DNA of 64,000 nucleotides from Lytechinus variegatus (lineage: Eukaryota; Echinodermata; Echinoidea; Temnopleuroida; Toxopneustidae), in assembly GCF_018143015.1 (NCBI RefSeq), contig NC_054740.1, positions 41,681,180-41,745,179 on the forward strand. The letters run 5' to 3'. Position 1 is the stretch's first letter. Each line of letters starts with the position of its first letter. The notes beneath the pieces were generated by a model, which saw only the letters and a list, made by a program, of their open reading frames with translations, was not told where the DNA came from and made no database searches. Positions 1-12,400 of this stretch are shown one piece after another. Made by a program: the position numbers and the translations under genes.

Positions 1-171
1 CACTTCTTCGGGTTAACAACTTAAGGCTAACACCGGGTAAGCATTAAGACAACACTAATCAGTGTTAAGCCAATATCGTTTTGTTTCTTAACGTTTTTTA
101 ACACTTCCCTGGTGTTTTCCGATATTGATACCTGGCAGGTGCTAAATCAACACCGGTGTTTTTGCAGTGTA
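1..171. mobile_element. MITE, mariner-type, right part only
   Basis: The sequence ends with AACACCGGTGTTTTTGCAGTG followed by TA and contains several AACAC/GTGTT motifs. The end closely resembles the right end of the complete element at 23658-23900. The left end lies outside the window. It is non-coding and non-autonomous. Confidence 0.55.
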
Positions 172-2232
172 TAACTTATGGACTCTTTGGATATAGGAAT
201 GTGAAAGCACCTCGTGACTTCAGCGGCAGGTTTTTCATTGACCCCCCCCCCCTTAGCCAACTGCACATCCATGGCCATCATGGCCATGACAACATGCCAT
301 CGAATCGTGATCATATTTGACACCCCAAAGACGAATAGCCTCTGAAAATAATATTTTCTTCCTCGTTCCTTTTCAATTCCTCCTTTCTCCCCATCATTTT
401 TTTGGAATAAAAACGACCTTTACGATTGACCTGCATCTACTAAATCCCTCTTCAGGTCTTTTTCAATAACGCCAAAAATCCCTTTCCTTTTCCACCTCGG
501 TCATCTAAACATGACTACTGGCAATTCTTTAAAAAGAGGAAAATCGCACGAAATCACAGTGCCCCATTGAAGACTTTCGTGGCTACAAAATGGTCACTTT
601 TTGTTACCTACCCGTTAAATGGGGATTACTTTAAAAAACGACAGATTTTCGTAGCCCAATCCGAGCCGGATGATTGATTTAATTCCTGATTGATAGATGA
701 CCGTGGTCCAAATTCTATTAAACTATTTCTCTGTTCCTATTTTGGTTTCTATTTTCCAACTCCCTCTACACCAAATCCATTTTCTTCTGACGTGAAATCC
801 AATAACAAGTCTGAATTGACCAAAACTATTTTCTTTATTTTGTTTGTGTCACTTTTATAGAGAAATCTATTTAAATATTAATAAGAAATAATGTAGATCA
901 GTGGTCAATGGGTAACATTATCCTTTTTTTTGTTTCAGCTAGATTTTTCGTCCTTGTCGGTTGAAAAATATGATTTTTTTTTCATGATAAGCTGTTAAAC
1001 GGGTACAGTACTGAACGGGGAACTAGTTTTGTCTTACCTTTGTTTTATAAAAAAAATTCTTATACAGGAAAATGAAAAAGAGATTGATCAAAATATGTTT
1101 TTGATAAATCTTGGGAAACTAAACAAAAATCAATTTATCGGACGAATATATTCACATTCATGAAATTCTGTTTTCCCCTCCAAATTGGCTAAAATAATTT
1201 TTGACGTATAGTGACGGACAACTTTTCAATATCCGACAGCACTTTAACTTATCTCTCGATGAAATATGAATTCTTATTTTTCTTGTTAATGTGTCAACAG
1301 ATGGTGTTGTATAAATTGCCTGAAAGTTCATAGCCACATAGAGCATGCAAAAAGCTACTGCTAAAGTAAAAAATATGATGAATACATGTACATGTACGTG
1401 ACATGGTTACCTATAGCTACGATATTATTTCAACGGCACTGTTATAATGGTGGTGCCCGTACCCTTTTTGGTCAGTAATTAAAAATAAACGTATACAGGA
1501 AATAATTGGGATGAACATATTGTATCCTTATGCATAATGACTCAATCCTATATTTTTCCCTATATATTGTATCTTTATGCATAATGACTCAATCTTATTT
1601 TTTTTATTCCGTATGAAGACAATTTCATTTAATTATTTTATTTGGAGGGAATGATAACTGTTACTCTATTTGAAATAACGTGAAAATGAGTCTGTAAGAG
1701 TGATCAAGGAGCCTAAATGTACCATTTTCATGTTGTATTTCTTATGGAAATTACAATTGAATACAACGATTGGATAAGTTTGTGTGTGGGGAGGGGTGTG
1801 TTCGCAGGGGTGTGGGTGTGTACAAAAATGTGTAGAGAGGTCTAGTTAATCATATGAAACGTCCATTTCGAGTTTACTGCGTAATTAAATTATATCCCAT
1901 TGATTGGTCTAGAAAGAATATTTACCGACTTTCAGCATTTCCGCACCCGACAAAAGTACAACAGCCTAGTTCGAGCTGAACTCTTTGTCTTATATCATAT
2001 TTCCACTTCCGAGATGCATACTCGAAAGTTATATGGGATTTGACAAAAAAAAATCAGACCACCGTCGGCACCATTCTTATGTGTTGATTAAAATATCACA
2101 CTGGTTAACAAAAGATATTTCATGTGACGAAGCGATTTGTATTTAGTTTCAAAGCTCTCATTTATGCTAAAGGTTTGTGCGATCTAAAGTCACTCGGTTC
2201 CATCCGTCCCTGAAGGAGTCTAAAAAACGATT
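172..2232. other. No gene seen; AT-rich non-coding DNA
   Basis: I find no convincing exon, RNA gene or complete element here. It holds a poly-C tract (242-252), a short tandem duplication (1517-1597) and a GT-rich stretch near 1780-1830. The only reading frame above 60 codons (minus strand, 1158-1346) has no recognisable motif. Confidence 0.5.
1517..1597. repeat. Two-copy tandem duplication, 46-bp period
   Basis: A unit beginning ATATTGTATCCTTATGCATA and continuing through ATGACTCAATC occurs at 1517 and again at 1563 with a few substitutions. Each copy contains TGACTCA, an AP-1-type site, and ATGCATAAT, an octamer/POU-like site. Only the duplication is directly seen; any binding is speculative. 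Confidence 0.75.
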
Positions 2233-2569
2233 ACACTTCGTAATTCCGAAGGTTCTTTATACCGAAGGTTCGTAATTCCGAAACACGTAAATTGACTATA
2301 CGTCAGTGTTCGTTAATCCGAACATTTGTGGCGTTATTCCGAAGGATCGTTATTCCGAAGGTTCGATAATCCGAAAACGAAATAAGGTTCGATGTTCCGA
2401 AGGTTTGTTAATCCGAAAACGAAATAAGGTTCGTTGATCCGAAGGTTCGTTAGTCCGTTAATCATTTCTTTTTCGGACTTACGAACCTTCGGCACTACGA
2501 ACCTTCGGAATAACGAACCTTCGGAATATCCGAACCTTCGGAATAACGAAGCTTCGGAATTACGAATGT
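2233..2569. mobile_element. Foldback MITE with tandem-repeat arms (TTCCGAAGGTTCG family)
   Basis: The left arm is built of degenerate units of about 20 bp carrying GAAGGTTCGTAATTCC. The right arm, from about 2465, carries the reverse complement (GGAATAACGAACCTTC) repeated five or more times. The outer ends ACACTTCGTAATTCCGAAGG and the inverted CGGAATTACGAATGT match. The whole could fold into a hairpin. It is a foldback-type non-autonomous element; no clear target duplication is visible. Confidence 0.8.
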
Positions 2570-3416
2570 ATGCGAAAAAAGCACATAAAAAGTAAGAAAC
2601 GTAATGGGGAGACTAAGTCAAAAGACGAAGGGGTAGAGGGAAGAGAGAGAGAGAGAGAAAAAACAACAACAACAACATTGATTTGTTATCAGTCGTAGAA
2701 ACAATATGCAAATGTGGGATGGGGGTAATGTGTTGAATCGATACCAGTAAATTAAATTAATTAATGTATGAAGTTAAAAAAAAGTTTTGCCTTTTGCGTT
2801 CATATGCAATTTCTGGAATATAACGTATGCCCCTGAAAAATTAGGGGTTTGAACTATAACTGACCTCCCTACTAGCGGAAGGGCAGAGAAAATTAGAGTT
2901 TGACGGTTTGGGAAGTTTGAAGCTAAAATCATTTTTCTTCAGGGGCTGATTAAAAGGGGACTTACTGCTTGAAGTTGCAAATTACTTTTGCCCATTTTTT
3001 AGACAATCACATGGAAAGCGGACTGTCGTAAACTCATAAACATGTAAAGATCCATTTACATAAAAATTAGTTTTAGAATTGAAAACAGATTAAACTTTTT
3101 TTTTTTTAGGACAATAAAGAGTTTGAATACTTATCACTTCTTCATTTTTTTTCTCAAATTGATCCCCCAAATCAAAATTTATAACTACCGCGGCATTCTA
3201 TTTCAGAGTCTACGTGCTTGAAATTGATGAAGATGGAAAACAGCATGTTTGAGCTTTCTATTGCGTGCGTTTGAAGAGATTATTTCATTATCGACATCGA
3301 TTTATATAAAAAAAAAAAACTCTCATGTGCTCTCACGGGTTGTAGATTATTTAGTCAAAAAACAAATGGATAAGCAAATTCGACCGAATCCGACTCCAGA
3401 CTGAGCGCAAGAGCTA

Positions 3417-3690
3417 CACAGACGTTTTCTGGAACGTTGAGAATCTATTGAAAAGGCCGTGAAATCACAGTCAATGAAGAGATAAGAGATTATTGTCGAA
3501 AACTAGTGAACCCGTCCGGGACAGCAGATCATCCTGAGATTCGGATCTGACTAAAAATGTCAAATATGTAATTTTTCCAGAGTCCAGGACGACACTGCTG
3601 TTTTGATTCACTGATTTTGGACAAAGACTCTTTTGTCATGAATGGCTTTTGACAATAGATCCTCTACGTTCCAGAAAGCGTCTGCGTGGT
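3417..3690. mobile_element. MITE (CAGACG-end family), copy 1
   Basis: The terminal inverted repeats run CAGACGTTTTCTGGAACGT at the left and the inverse ACGTTCCAGAAAGCGTCTG at the right, about 45 bp long with mismatches. Read on the reverse strand it aligns with the copy at 21722-21955 through internal blocks such as TCATGACAAA and CAGCAGTGTC. It is non-coding. Confidence 0.75.
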
Positions 3691-4324
3691 GGCAAAAATT
3701 CCTAATGAAATATCGAGTTCCTTGGAACTGCTTCCGAAGTGGTATCGGTTCCGTTGTTGTGACTGTCGTGAACTGGTGAATACAGCAATCAAAATTGTAT
3801 AACATTGAAACAAAATTCCAAGTATATTCAATTCCTTTTCAAGGCCAATTATGGCCATGCACTTTGCGACCCCATCGTGTGACATCGCTGGTCAGATCAA
3901 GGGAATGCTTGGAATTACTTTCTGATAATCATTATGAAAGATCCCTCCTACGTGTGAATTGTGTCTTCCTGTCTAATCTGACCAACTTGTCGATGCCATT
4001 AAGAGATTACTCCAGACATTCAATACATTTACTCCCTCCTGACCCCTAGGGTCACCGCAGAGGGCGTCTATCATGTTGGAATTGATTTGCAGGACAAACA
4101 TTAAGATACCATGGAATGAGCATGAGTGCTTAATCTGTATGCGGACCAAAAATAACAGCATCCTTCCGAGTGGGCATCTTATATCTTTAAGCAGATGATT
4201 ATGGGCGACCATGTATCCCGCCCTTTCTTGACATTGATTGAAATTTGAATAGACCTTGGGACATAAACGACAGGTTCCCGACAGGCTTGAATTTGTGTGA
4301 AAATATCCTATTAGAAAGAACACA

Positions 4325-4560
4325 GTGTCTTATGATGTGTGCCACAGTGTGTTCACGTTATGTTCACATTGTGGAACACAGCGTGAAATCACCTTCACAC
4401 TGTTAAATTTGAGAATTTCAACAGTGTGAATCACCTATTCAAATAGTCGACCATGTGAACACACAGTGCAGGTCCCTAACCTTGTTGAATTTGAGCATTT
4501 TAACATTACGAAAAAAAATTCACATAGAGTCCAATATGTGAACACACTATGATCACACCC
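4325..4560. repeat. Dispersed CACAGTGTG-rich repeat
   Basis: This stretch is dense in CACAGTGTGTTCAC and its inverse. It shares a block of about 90 bp (CACAGTGTGTTCAC ... TCACCTTCACACTGTTAAA ... TTTGAG) with the start of the larger array at 55635-56460, so both derive from one repeat family. No target duplication or coding capacity was seen. Confidence 0.7.
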
Positions 4561-4925
4561 TGTCTTTTAAAAACACAAAATTATCTCCTTTTTTGTAAAA
4601 ATATCATAACCTTTCCCGAAAATTGTTTTTATGAAAGATAATATGACATGAGTGTCATTACAGAATAAATTGAATGGTCGCGTCAATCATGTGGGTGCAA
4701 ACATTTTCACAGCAGTAATTTTCGGGGTTTATAGTAAGCGGGGGGGGGGGTATCTTGACTTCTTTTATTAAAAAAAACCCCAAAGAATGGCTACCGATCT
4801 CAGTAAACAGGGTAAGCAATTATTATTGACTTTAAGAGACTATTAGCAAACTCTGCTTTGCCTGTACCCCACCAGAAGATCGAATCAATGCACCCATCTG
4901 ACTGAATAGATTGTTCAACTGTTGC

Positions 4926-5031
4926 TGCTGTCACACTAATGAAATTGACTCCAAACCGACCGATGGTAATTGTCAATGGAAATAATGTAATAGATTTGAT
5001 TGGAGTTGATTTCGCTTTATTGTGACTGTCG
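4926..5031. mobile_element. Short MITE, CTCCAAACCGACCGA family, copy 1
   Basis: This element of about 106 bp has inverted ends CTGTCACACTAATGAAATTG and TTTATTGTGACTG. It contains the family signature GACTCCAAACCGACCGATGG and AATGTAATAGATTTGATTGG. Related copies lie at 25890-25990, 26014-26112, 28270-28590 and 47150-47258. Confidence 0.75.
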
Positions 5032-6025
5032 CATCATCCTGCAAGTCATTGTACCTGTAACCGTATCCTTTACACTCGCATTCCTCTCGAGAATAAACTC
5101 AAAGAAGACACTTTCATCACTCGACTCGCGTAGGGTTTCAAAACGTTGAACAGAAAAAGCGAGAAATTTATGGAGTTTTTGGACGTATGCGTTTTTTTTT
5201 TTTTAAATCTGTGAGATGGTACTTTTGGTCACTTTAGACTGACCAAGACGTGTTATGCCACAGTCAGACCGGTGAAACTGATTCGAGACTGACCAAAATT
5301 ATTAGGTTATTCTTCATTAACAAACCACCGGTTGGTTTATGAGCGGTTTTGTTGTGACTGTATCCGTAGGATCAATGTCAGAGGAGATATTCAACATTCA
5401 TTCTGAAATTTCTGAGGAATTGCGCCCCCAGACATGCAAGGGAAGACGATTTGGTTTAAAGGGACTGGGCTTTTTTTCTTCGTGATTTTGCGTGAAAAAT
5501 AATCGTTTCCTTTAAGAGCTTTTATGAAATTTGGCTAAAAGTGTCCACGAGCTAGAAAAAAAATTGTCATCAAGAAATTAACACAATTGCTAAAGGTAAC
5601 GGAGTACTTTGTTAAGTTGCAGGAATCGTTTTAAATGATAAAGGAAAAAATATTTTTTCTGAAAAAGATATTTCTTTATTTCTGAAGAAGTATATACTGT
5701 AAAATTGAAATGAATTGCAAATGAAACAATGTGCAGAACGATGGCTCCTTTCTCTATTTTTTTTTCATTCTAAGCTCAGAAACTAAATCAGAGTCATACT
5801 AGTTTCATTTAAAGATTATATTTCACATTATAGATTATATGCTTACTTTACAAAAGACTACATGCACTAATGCCTTCGTTGTTTAATTTCGCTTTGGAAA
5901 TTGATAGGACATTCTGCCTTTAAAACTGCTACCTACAACAGTTTTCGAACAGTGTTGAAGGATGGCTGAGCGTGACGAGGATGTTCCGCGCTTGGAGAAA
6001 CGTTACGGACTACTGGACCAAGTTT

Positions 6026-6051
6026 CAAAATGGCGCCGCCATATTTCCGGG
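6026..6051. promoter_or_regulatory. YY1-like and ETS-like site cluster
   Basis: GCCGCCATATTT is the inverse of the YY1 consensus AAnATGGCGGC, and it abuts ATTTCCGG, the inverse of an ETS/GABP-type CCGGAAAT site. Such pairs are typical of TATA-less housekeeping promoters. In this AT-rich window it is an isolated GC-rich patch. No gene beginning here was identified on either strand, so it may be a chance match or a distal element. Confidence 0.2.
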
Positions 6052-6212
6052 ACTTTATTACGGTCAGCGACGAAAAATGATGACGGCTCTTTTGTTACAG
6101 GTTAACCCCGAGCAACCAACGTTGTCACTAGTTAGTTTACAAGATGAGATTGTCGAGTAATTACTTTATAAGAATTACCCTTACTCTAAGTAGCAGACTA
6201 AAAGTTTATTTG

Positions 6213-6393
6213 TTAAAGGCCAAGTCTACCCCAAGAGAAAGTGGACTTGAATAAAAAGAGAACGTAAAAATGTGACCGGTGATATGAATGTCATAAGTTT
6301 TTTTTCTTATTCGGATTTTTTGACGATTTTTTCCAGCGTTTGATTTTCTCTTTTATTCAAATCGTTTTGATGCTTGGGTGGACTTTGCCTTAA
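6213..6393. mobile_element. piggyBac-type MITE with TTAA target site
   Basis: The element starts TTAAAGGCCAAGTCTACCCC and ends GGGTGGACTTTGCCTTAA, giving inverted ends just inside TTAA on both sides. Sub-terminal GAATAAAAAGAGAA matches inverted TTCTCTTTTATTC. TTAA duplication is the hallmark of piggyBac-superfamily insertion. About 173 bp lie between the TTAA copies and none is coding. Confidence 0.85.
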
Positions 6394-8047
6394 GGTTATG
6401 ATTTGATTTTATGAAGTTCCCTTTTGTTTTTCCACTCCCTGTGTTTGTATGTGTCTAGGTGTTAAGATGGACTTCATGTTGAGGATATGTCGCTCTCTCA
6501 ATATGTCTACCGGCAAGAACAAAATGAATTCTACAAAGCTGTTTTGGTTGCTTGTTTTGTTTGTTAGTTTTTTCTGTTCTTTTGTGAGTCTCCTTCTTTC
6601 ATTTTCCTTCACCAAGAGGAATGTGATTCAAGTATTCAGAAAAGAAAGAAAAAAGGGTTAGTCAAGACAGGATCTACCTCTCGGTGCCTCACGAACGTGT
6701 AGCACCACACGTAGAGAAAACTGTTTGGAGGTTCAGTATTTTTTATATAGGCAAACTACAATATCGCGCATACCCAGCGGTGATAGTGATAGATTTTGTA
6801 ATGATGCTATGAGAATCCCGCTGCTTTGAGACGGATGCCTCAGCCTGACGTCATCATATTATCTTGTCAATCATTGGAGAGATGTCGGGAAGACACTGTG
6901 AATGATTGTTTGGGTGTTTTCGCCAGGTAGTTAACATTGAGGACTTAATACAAGGAAATTGCCGCATCCACCCATTTCGTGGTACTATACATGCTTTTGC
7001 TAAAAACAAGGGACGTGATTTGTCGGACATGTTTCATTGCGGAGCTGATACAAAGTAGCTTAAAATGCTCTGAAATAAAGGCAAAGATTCATGTAACAAT
7101 ACACGAAGCTTATATTGCAATTATGTGAGTAAGACAATTTAAGGAGTTACTTTATTTTGGGCAAATGACAACGTATATCAGAGATGAAAAATGAGAGCTA
7201 AATATCAGAGGGCTCTTGTTTTCAAACCTATTCCTATAGGGTTGGCAGGAAAAAAAATTAGGGAAAATATGTTACATGTTTTGTATTGTGACAATCTCTA
7301 TGAAGACCCCCCTCCCACCCCCTCCAAAAAAAGAGGAAAACTGCTCTAAGTCCCAAATCTACAAGCCAAGATTGGTAGTCTATCCTCCTTCGTGGCCGTG
7401 CTAAAGCTTTCGTATGGTGCACCAAGAAGTTCTTATATACATTTATATCAGAATCATATACGGAGAGTTTATCCTATAAAACATTCGTTTTGTTATTCTT
7501 ACACTGGTTTTACACCATACATGCAGCCCTATATTTACAATGATTTCTAGTTTTACTTTTTGATGACAATATACTTCCATGAGTACAGATTTTACACACT
7601 ATAAACGCTTTGACGTATGCATTGAATTTCATAGTCATCTTTAGTGTTTAAAAGAATGAAAATGACATTTTCTTAAAACCTTTTTTTCAAAACTTTCAGG
7701 ACCAACCTAAATATTTTGTATAGTAAATCATGCAGTATAAAAGTTATACAACATTTTTTCCACTTTATTTTTTAAACGTTTGATGTGTACATCGCATTAT
7801 TCACGGAACATGATATAAAATATATGTAAAGCCTTTTCACTATTTTCATATGACAATGAGTGCAAAATTTGGAATGGATTATTAGTATTGCCTGAACTTA
7901 TACTGGGTTATTTAAATACGATCACGTCTAAGATTTTTTTTCTCACTTAAAACATGCCACATCAACATACGTGTTAAAGACCGGTACCAGACATGCCAGG
8001 GGTGTTCATGTAAGATAGGCCTACGTCATACTTGTGAAATCAGTTAA
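6394..8047. other. No gene seen upstream of the tRNA array
   Basis: AT-rich DNA with one perfect CRE palindrome TGACGTCA at 6846-6853. The ORF at 6449-6661 is Phe/Ser/Leu-rich with no recognisable domain, and I treat it as chance. No repeat ends were identified. Confidence 0.45.
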
Positions 8048-8119
8048 GCCGTGATCGTCTAGAGGTTAGGACATTGCGTTGTGGCCGCAATAACCCAGGT
8101 TCGAATCCTGGTCACGGCA
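8048..8119 (+). tRNA. tRNA-His (anticodon GTG), copy 1
   Basis: This is a 72-nt cloverleaf. The acceptor GCCGTGA pairs with TCACGGC and the discriminator is A. The D-arm is GTCTAGAGGTTAGGAC. The anticodon stem TTGCG/CGCAA encloses loop TTGTGGC with anticodon GTG. The T-arm CCAGG-TTCGAAT-CCTGG is perfectly paired. A-box and B-box sequences are intact and a T8 run directly after the gene (GCATTTTTTTT) is a good Pol III terminator. It decodes histidine; the required extra 5' G of tRNA-His is not encoded and would be added after transcription, as in eukaryotes generally. It starts an array of nine copies on one strand. The 5' flank is unrelated to the flank of the duplicated copy at 14653, so the duplication begins exactly at the tRNA. 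Confidence 0.97.
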
Positions 8120-8366
8120 TTTTTTTTCATATTTTTTTTTCAATTTGCTATCTGTTCATTTCCTTTAAATGCTTTTTTTAATTTCTTTTATTTCAATTGG
8201 TCCACAGAAGATGCGACATTAACAAGTTAAATTTTAATGTCAATCAATTTAGTTGTATATCATGATGAGGGATATTCTGCCCAGAATTAATGTTGATATG
8301 AATGCACAAAATTTGAGTTGTATGCTTAACGTACATACGAAACCAGGACAGAACGCAATCACACAA

Positions 8367-8438
8367 GCCGTGATCGTCTAGTGGTTAGGACATTGCGTTG
8401 TGGCCGCAATAACCCAGGTTCGAATCCTGGTCACGGCA
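8367..8438 (+). tRNA. tRNA-His (GTG), copy 2
   Basis: Identical to copy 1 except for GTCTAGTGG instead of GTCTAGAGG in the D-loop. All stems are intact and the terminator is T5. The preceding spacer of 247 bp is repeated almost unchanged before the copy at 14947. Confidence 0.97.
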
Positions 8439-8721
8439 TTTTTTAGTAATTTTTTTTCACGATCATTATTTCCTGTGGAGCTTTGAAATCCATTATTCAT
8501 TTCATTAAGTCCACAGAAGACACAACATCAAAATTTAGTGCGATTTGAAACTTTTGAATTTTGTTGAATATCATAAGCAATGAAATCCTGAACAGAAGGA
8601 ATCGCACTCAGTAAGCGTCCATATTAAAAGGGAAAAGCAAAACAAAAATAGGTACTGAGATGCAATATCATGAATATAGAGAGTTAATGTAAGATATAAA
8701 CGACATAATACACTCATAAAA

Positions 8722-8793
8722 GCCGTGATCGTCTAGAGGTTAGGACATTGCGTTGTGGCCGCAATAACCCAGGTTCGAATCCTGGTCACGGCA
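8722..8793 (+). tRNA. tRNA-His (GTG), copy 3
   Basis: Same sequence as copy 1, with a T5 terminator. The 5' flank (ATGCAATATCATGAATATAG ... AAACGACATAATACACTCAT) recurs before the copies at 15296 and 20529. The 3' flank is unrelated to that of copy 6, so homology between the two blocks stops at the tRNA. Confidence 0.97.
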
Positions 8794-9099
8794 TTTTTAA
8801 ACATATTTCTATTTTCTATGAAGTTTAAACGTCCTATGTATTCCCGGAATGATCTTATAATGTATTAATTACCCTTTTTATATCCATGATGAATATTACC
8901 AATTTCCTATGTATGTTCAAATAATTATATATTCATTGTATAACAAACACCAGATGAACGAAACAATGGCCAATTTTACCAATTATGACTTTATCCTATT
9001 TTGTAACAATGCCCCATCTATTTTGAAACTTAAATAATAATTTGCTGAAAGATAGTTTTTACCCCCCCCCCCTCTTCCATATTATTCCCATTATGTTGA

Positions 9100-9456
9100 A
9101 CCTTTTCGATTTTGTGTTCAGCAGGACCGTTTTTCCTCTTTATGTTCTACTTGTAAACGCTTCCTTACACACACACTCAAATTATCATTTCTCTTATTTT
9201 TGAATCATTATTGTTCAGTGAAATAATTATGGTTAATCGAAATTAGTATTGCAATTAGAATCACTATTTTTGAAATTTGAATTATCACTGTATATTTGAA
9301 TTATAATGGCTATATTGAATTAAGATTATTATTGTAATTGAGATTTTACCATGTTTATGTGCAATTTATATGTTTTTATTGTAAATTCAATGTCAATTCA
9401 GCCTTCGTAGCTGCTAAATTGAATAAAACATATCTTGAATCTTGAATCTTGAATAT
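9100..9456 (+). mobile_element. Probable LINE 3' end with TTGAATC tail
   Basis: An AT-rich untranslated-looking stretch ends in GCTGCTAAATTGAATAAAAC and then CTTGAATCTTGAATCTTGAA, short tandem repeats typical of the 3' tail of CR1/L2-type non-LTR retrotransposons. A similar ending occurs at 23140-23157. No reverse-transcriptase coding part is present, so this is a strongly 5'-truncated copy. Confidence 0.45.
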
Positions 9457-12400
9457 TTTTCATGAGCCAGATTTTATTTCGGGATTTGTTATCTAATCAC
9501 CATATTTTATTCGAAGACATTGTCCCTCACAAACAATAATAACAAAGATAAATTATTTGAAAAATTGAGAAAAGATTTTAAAAATTATTATATACAAATG
9601 AGGCAAATACATTCCTTTGAAACATTTGCAAAATAAAAACACTATTTAAATTCTTACACAACTCTGTTGTATGAACTCTGCACAATAAGTTGAATATTTA
9701 GTGTTGTTAAATGAAGTTTTGTTTATTTTAATACCTAATCTTCAATAAAGTAAGCATGGTCAAACAATGAATTCATATCGTAAATAGCGTTGTATAAATT
9801 TTGAAAGGCGTTTAAGGTGCCATCAAATCATACGTTAGAATATACATTTAAACTATACGTGATAGGGAACCGACACGTATCACATGAAGTATACAATATC
9901 ATATTTTGGCTGATATGACGGCTGGATTTCATCGCATGGATGGTATCCCTCACGGGGAAAACCTCAAACCCAAGGGGTTAATCCACCTCCAGCTGAGGCA
10001 CGAAGGGTAAGGTGATACCAGGGGCGGGCGGGTAGAGAACGGGGTATGAGTAGTTGAGTACCGACTGGGGTTTGTCGATGTATTGGGTTGTTATGGTAAC
10101 CCATCCGACGAATGATCATTTAGGCATTTTTTTCAACAACTTGATAGAGATTGATCTTTTGGAGAGGGGCTGGAAATATGTTGATGAAGATGCTTTACAG
10201 TTTTTTTTTTTTTACATTTTCCATCTCTTACATTCGATGATAACATACCTCCAAGCTTTTGTTGTATTGTGGGCAAGGGGTTTTAACTTCAAGTGATTTT
10301 AAATGCTTAAAATACAAGACAAAAACGAATACAAAACTTCTGAAAAAAAATATGGTTCGGATGTACAAATATCGAACACCAAGATATGTTTGTTGCAATT
10401 TCGCATGCATATTTCTTGCTTCCCAATGACATGATAACAAATATAAGGTAAAATGCAGACGCCATACTGTTTAGCCCCCCCACCCCCCCCCCCCCTTAAC
10501 AAGAGACGCTTGCCCTGTCCCTGGCGATGTTGCAAGGGATAACCTTTGACGTCACAAAAAATATGTTGTTAAATAATTAAAGTAGTATTTCGTTTTTAAT
10601 TGTCTTCAAAATATCTGATCAGTGGGTAAGGATTTCAACTAGTTGGGGAGAACGAAGGGGGAAGGGGGTGCAATGATGGGTCAAGAGGAGGGCGGGGCGA
10701 GACATACCTTCCCGAAACCTTCGAGATTTCGTGATATTTTAAGCTAGTCTTCAGTCTATGCACAGACTTCGAGAGCTTGTCAAGGCTGATAGCTCATACG
10801 TGCCCAATCTCATCAAACCAGACCATGAAAATTCTGTCAGTTTTTACGCGTATGTGGTTTATTTTCCCGTTACTATTGGGAATGAGCCTCCTAGATCATG
10901 GAGCTACCAGCTGTGTTTAAATCAGACAATACATGACTTAGGCAAAGGGTAACCTCAAGTTCTCATAAAATGAGGATAAATACATATATCATGTGTATTA
11001 GAGTGAAAACAAGTGTCAAAAATAGCGGAATGGCACTCCTTTCACATATGATATAAAAATCATAAAACATAACGAATTAATGATGGTCGAAAATGTAATT
11101 GCAATATGATCAGTTTACATTATATATACATGTAATACATGCCTTTTTTTCTTGAGCGAAGACTTGACACTGCAATTCACAATAAATATATTTTTTTTAT
11201 AAAAATCGCAAGATCGGGCAGCTAAGGGATAAATAAAATATGATGGTCTCTTACATCTCAACATGGCATCTCCGTTTGCCTCTTTCCCTCCCTTTAACTG
11301 TTTAACATGAGGTATCTCCGGTGGTGTAATGATAATGGGAATGGGAGGCGCAATACTACAATTTAAAATTATTTCGAGTTATTGAAGCGTGCAAGCGAAT
11401 CGTTCGAAAAGTATAAGTAATAATTATAAATATTTTTTTATAAAAAGGTGAAGCTGAAATTGTATTCCATTTTTTCAAGGAGGGGGGGGGGGTACGTTCA
11501 TTCAGCAAGATAGTGGGCTAGATAAATGAGGATATAAAGTCTATAGATAATTGTATCAAAATTATCAAATATGATAGGCCTATACTCATCAGTCATTACG
11601 CATGCATTCTCACAGCACCTGCACATTTAATTGATCTCTTTGAAACAGTTTTAAACAGCTACTGTAATAGCGTAAGGCTGTATGAATTTTTAAAAAGCGA
11701 TTTTAAAATGTAAAGGACCAGTCTCTGGCTACCGTCTCATCCACAATAAAGTCATTGCCCTTTCTGAGCAACTTTAATTCCAAGGGGCTAATAAATACAC
11801 CCATGATCCCAATATAGGGTGCCTTATCTAGACCCCCTTCACTATTTTTAGTCAGACGCTTACATCCCGTATATACGATTATTGGACAAGAGGGATTGGG
11901 GTGTTTGATTAAGGTCTGAGCGGTGTCCATAATCTGAATACCGACAGTTCTTAGAACAGACAATGGTCACAGGGGGATGGGGAAGGGAGGAAGTGGAAGC
12001 TTGGGGCAGTAGACCCCCAATATTTCCACAACAAAGATTTAAAAAAAAGAAAAAAAAGAGAAATAATAATTAGGATATAAGCTTTGATAAAAGATAATAA
12101 TATCTTTAATATCTGTCAGGATATTAAATTTTCTTCTTAGAAAAGGCTTCATATTGAATTTTCATATTTTAAAAGGTCACGCTGTTTCCTCGCTTGCTTT
12201 TCTCACTCTCAACTATTTAGAAACTCCCATTTACGCTTTGTTGTGCCCCCTGACTGGGTTAAAAGTAACGCCGGCCACTTGCGGCATAATGGGGGGGGGG
12301 GGGTCATAGGGGGCAAATCCCTGTTTTGAAAATACTGGTCAGAGGAATGACATATATATATATATATTTTTATCAAAGCGAGTTACCCATTTCATTTCTG

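Noticed and set aside
3973-4323. Minus-strand ORF of 116 residues
   Set aside because: No domain, no splice context, and a composition expected of random AT-rich DNA. Similar lengths occur by chance in 64 kb read in six frames.
5259-5361. A further CACAGTCA-ended MITE
   Set aside because: Only the outermost eight or so bases (CACAGTCA and TGTGACTG) match as inverted ends. The sub-terminal sequence does not pair.
11703-11963. Minus-strand ORF of 86 residues with protein-like composition
   Set aside because: It reads smoothly (for example GVFISPLELKLLRKGNDFIV), but I recognise no family, no ATG start precedes the best part, and splice signals are poor. A protein search would decide.
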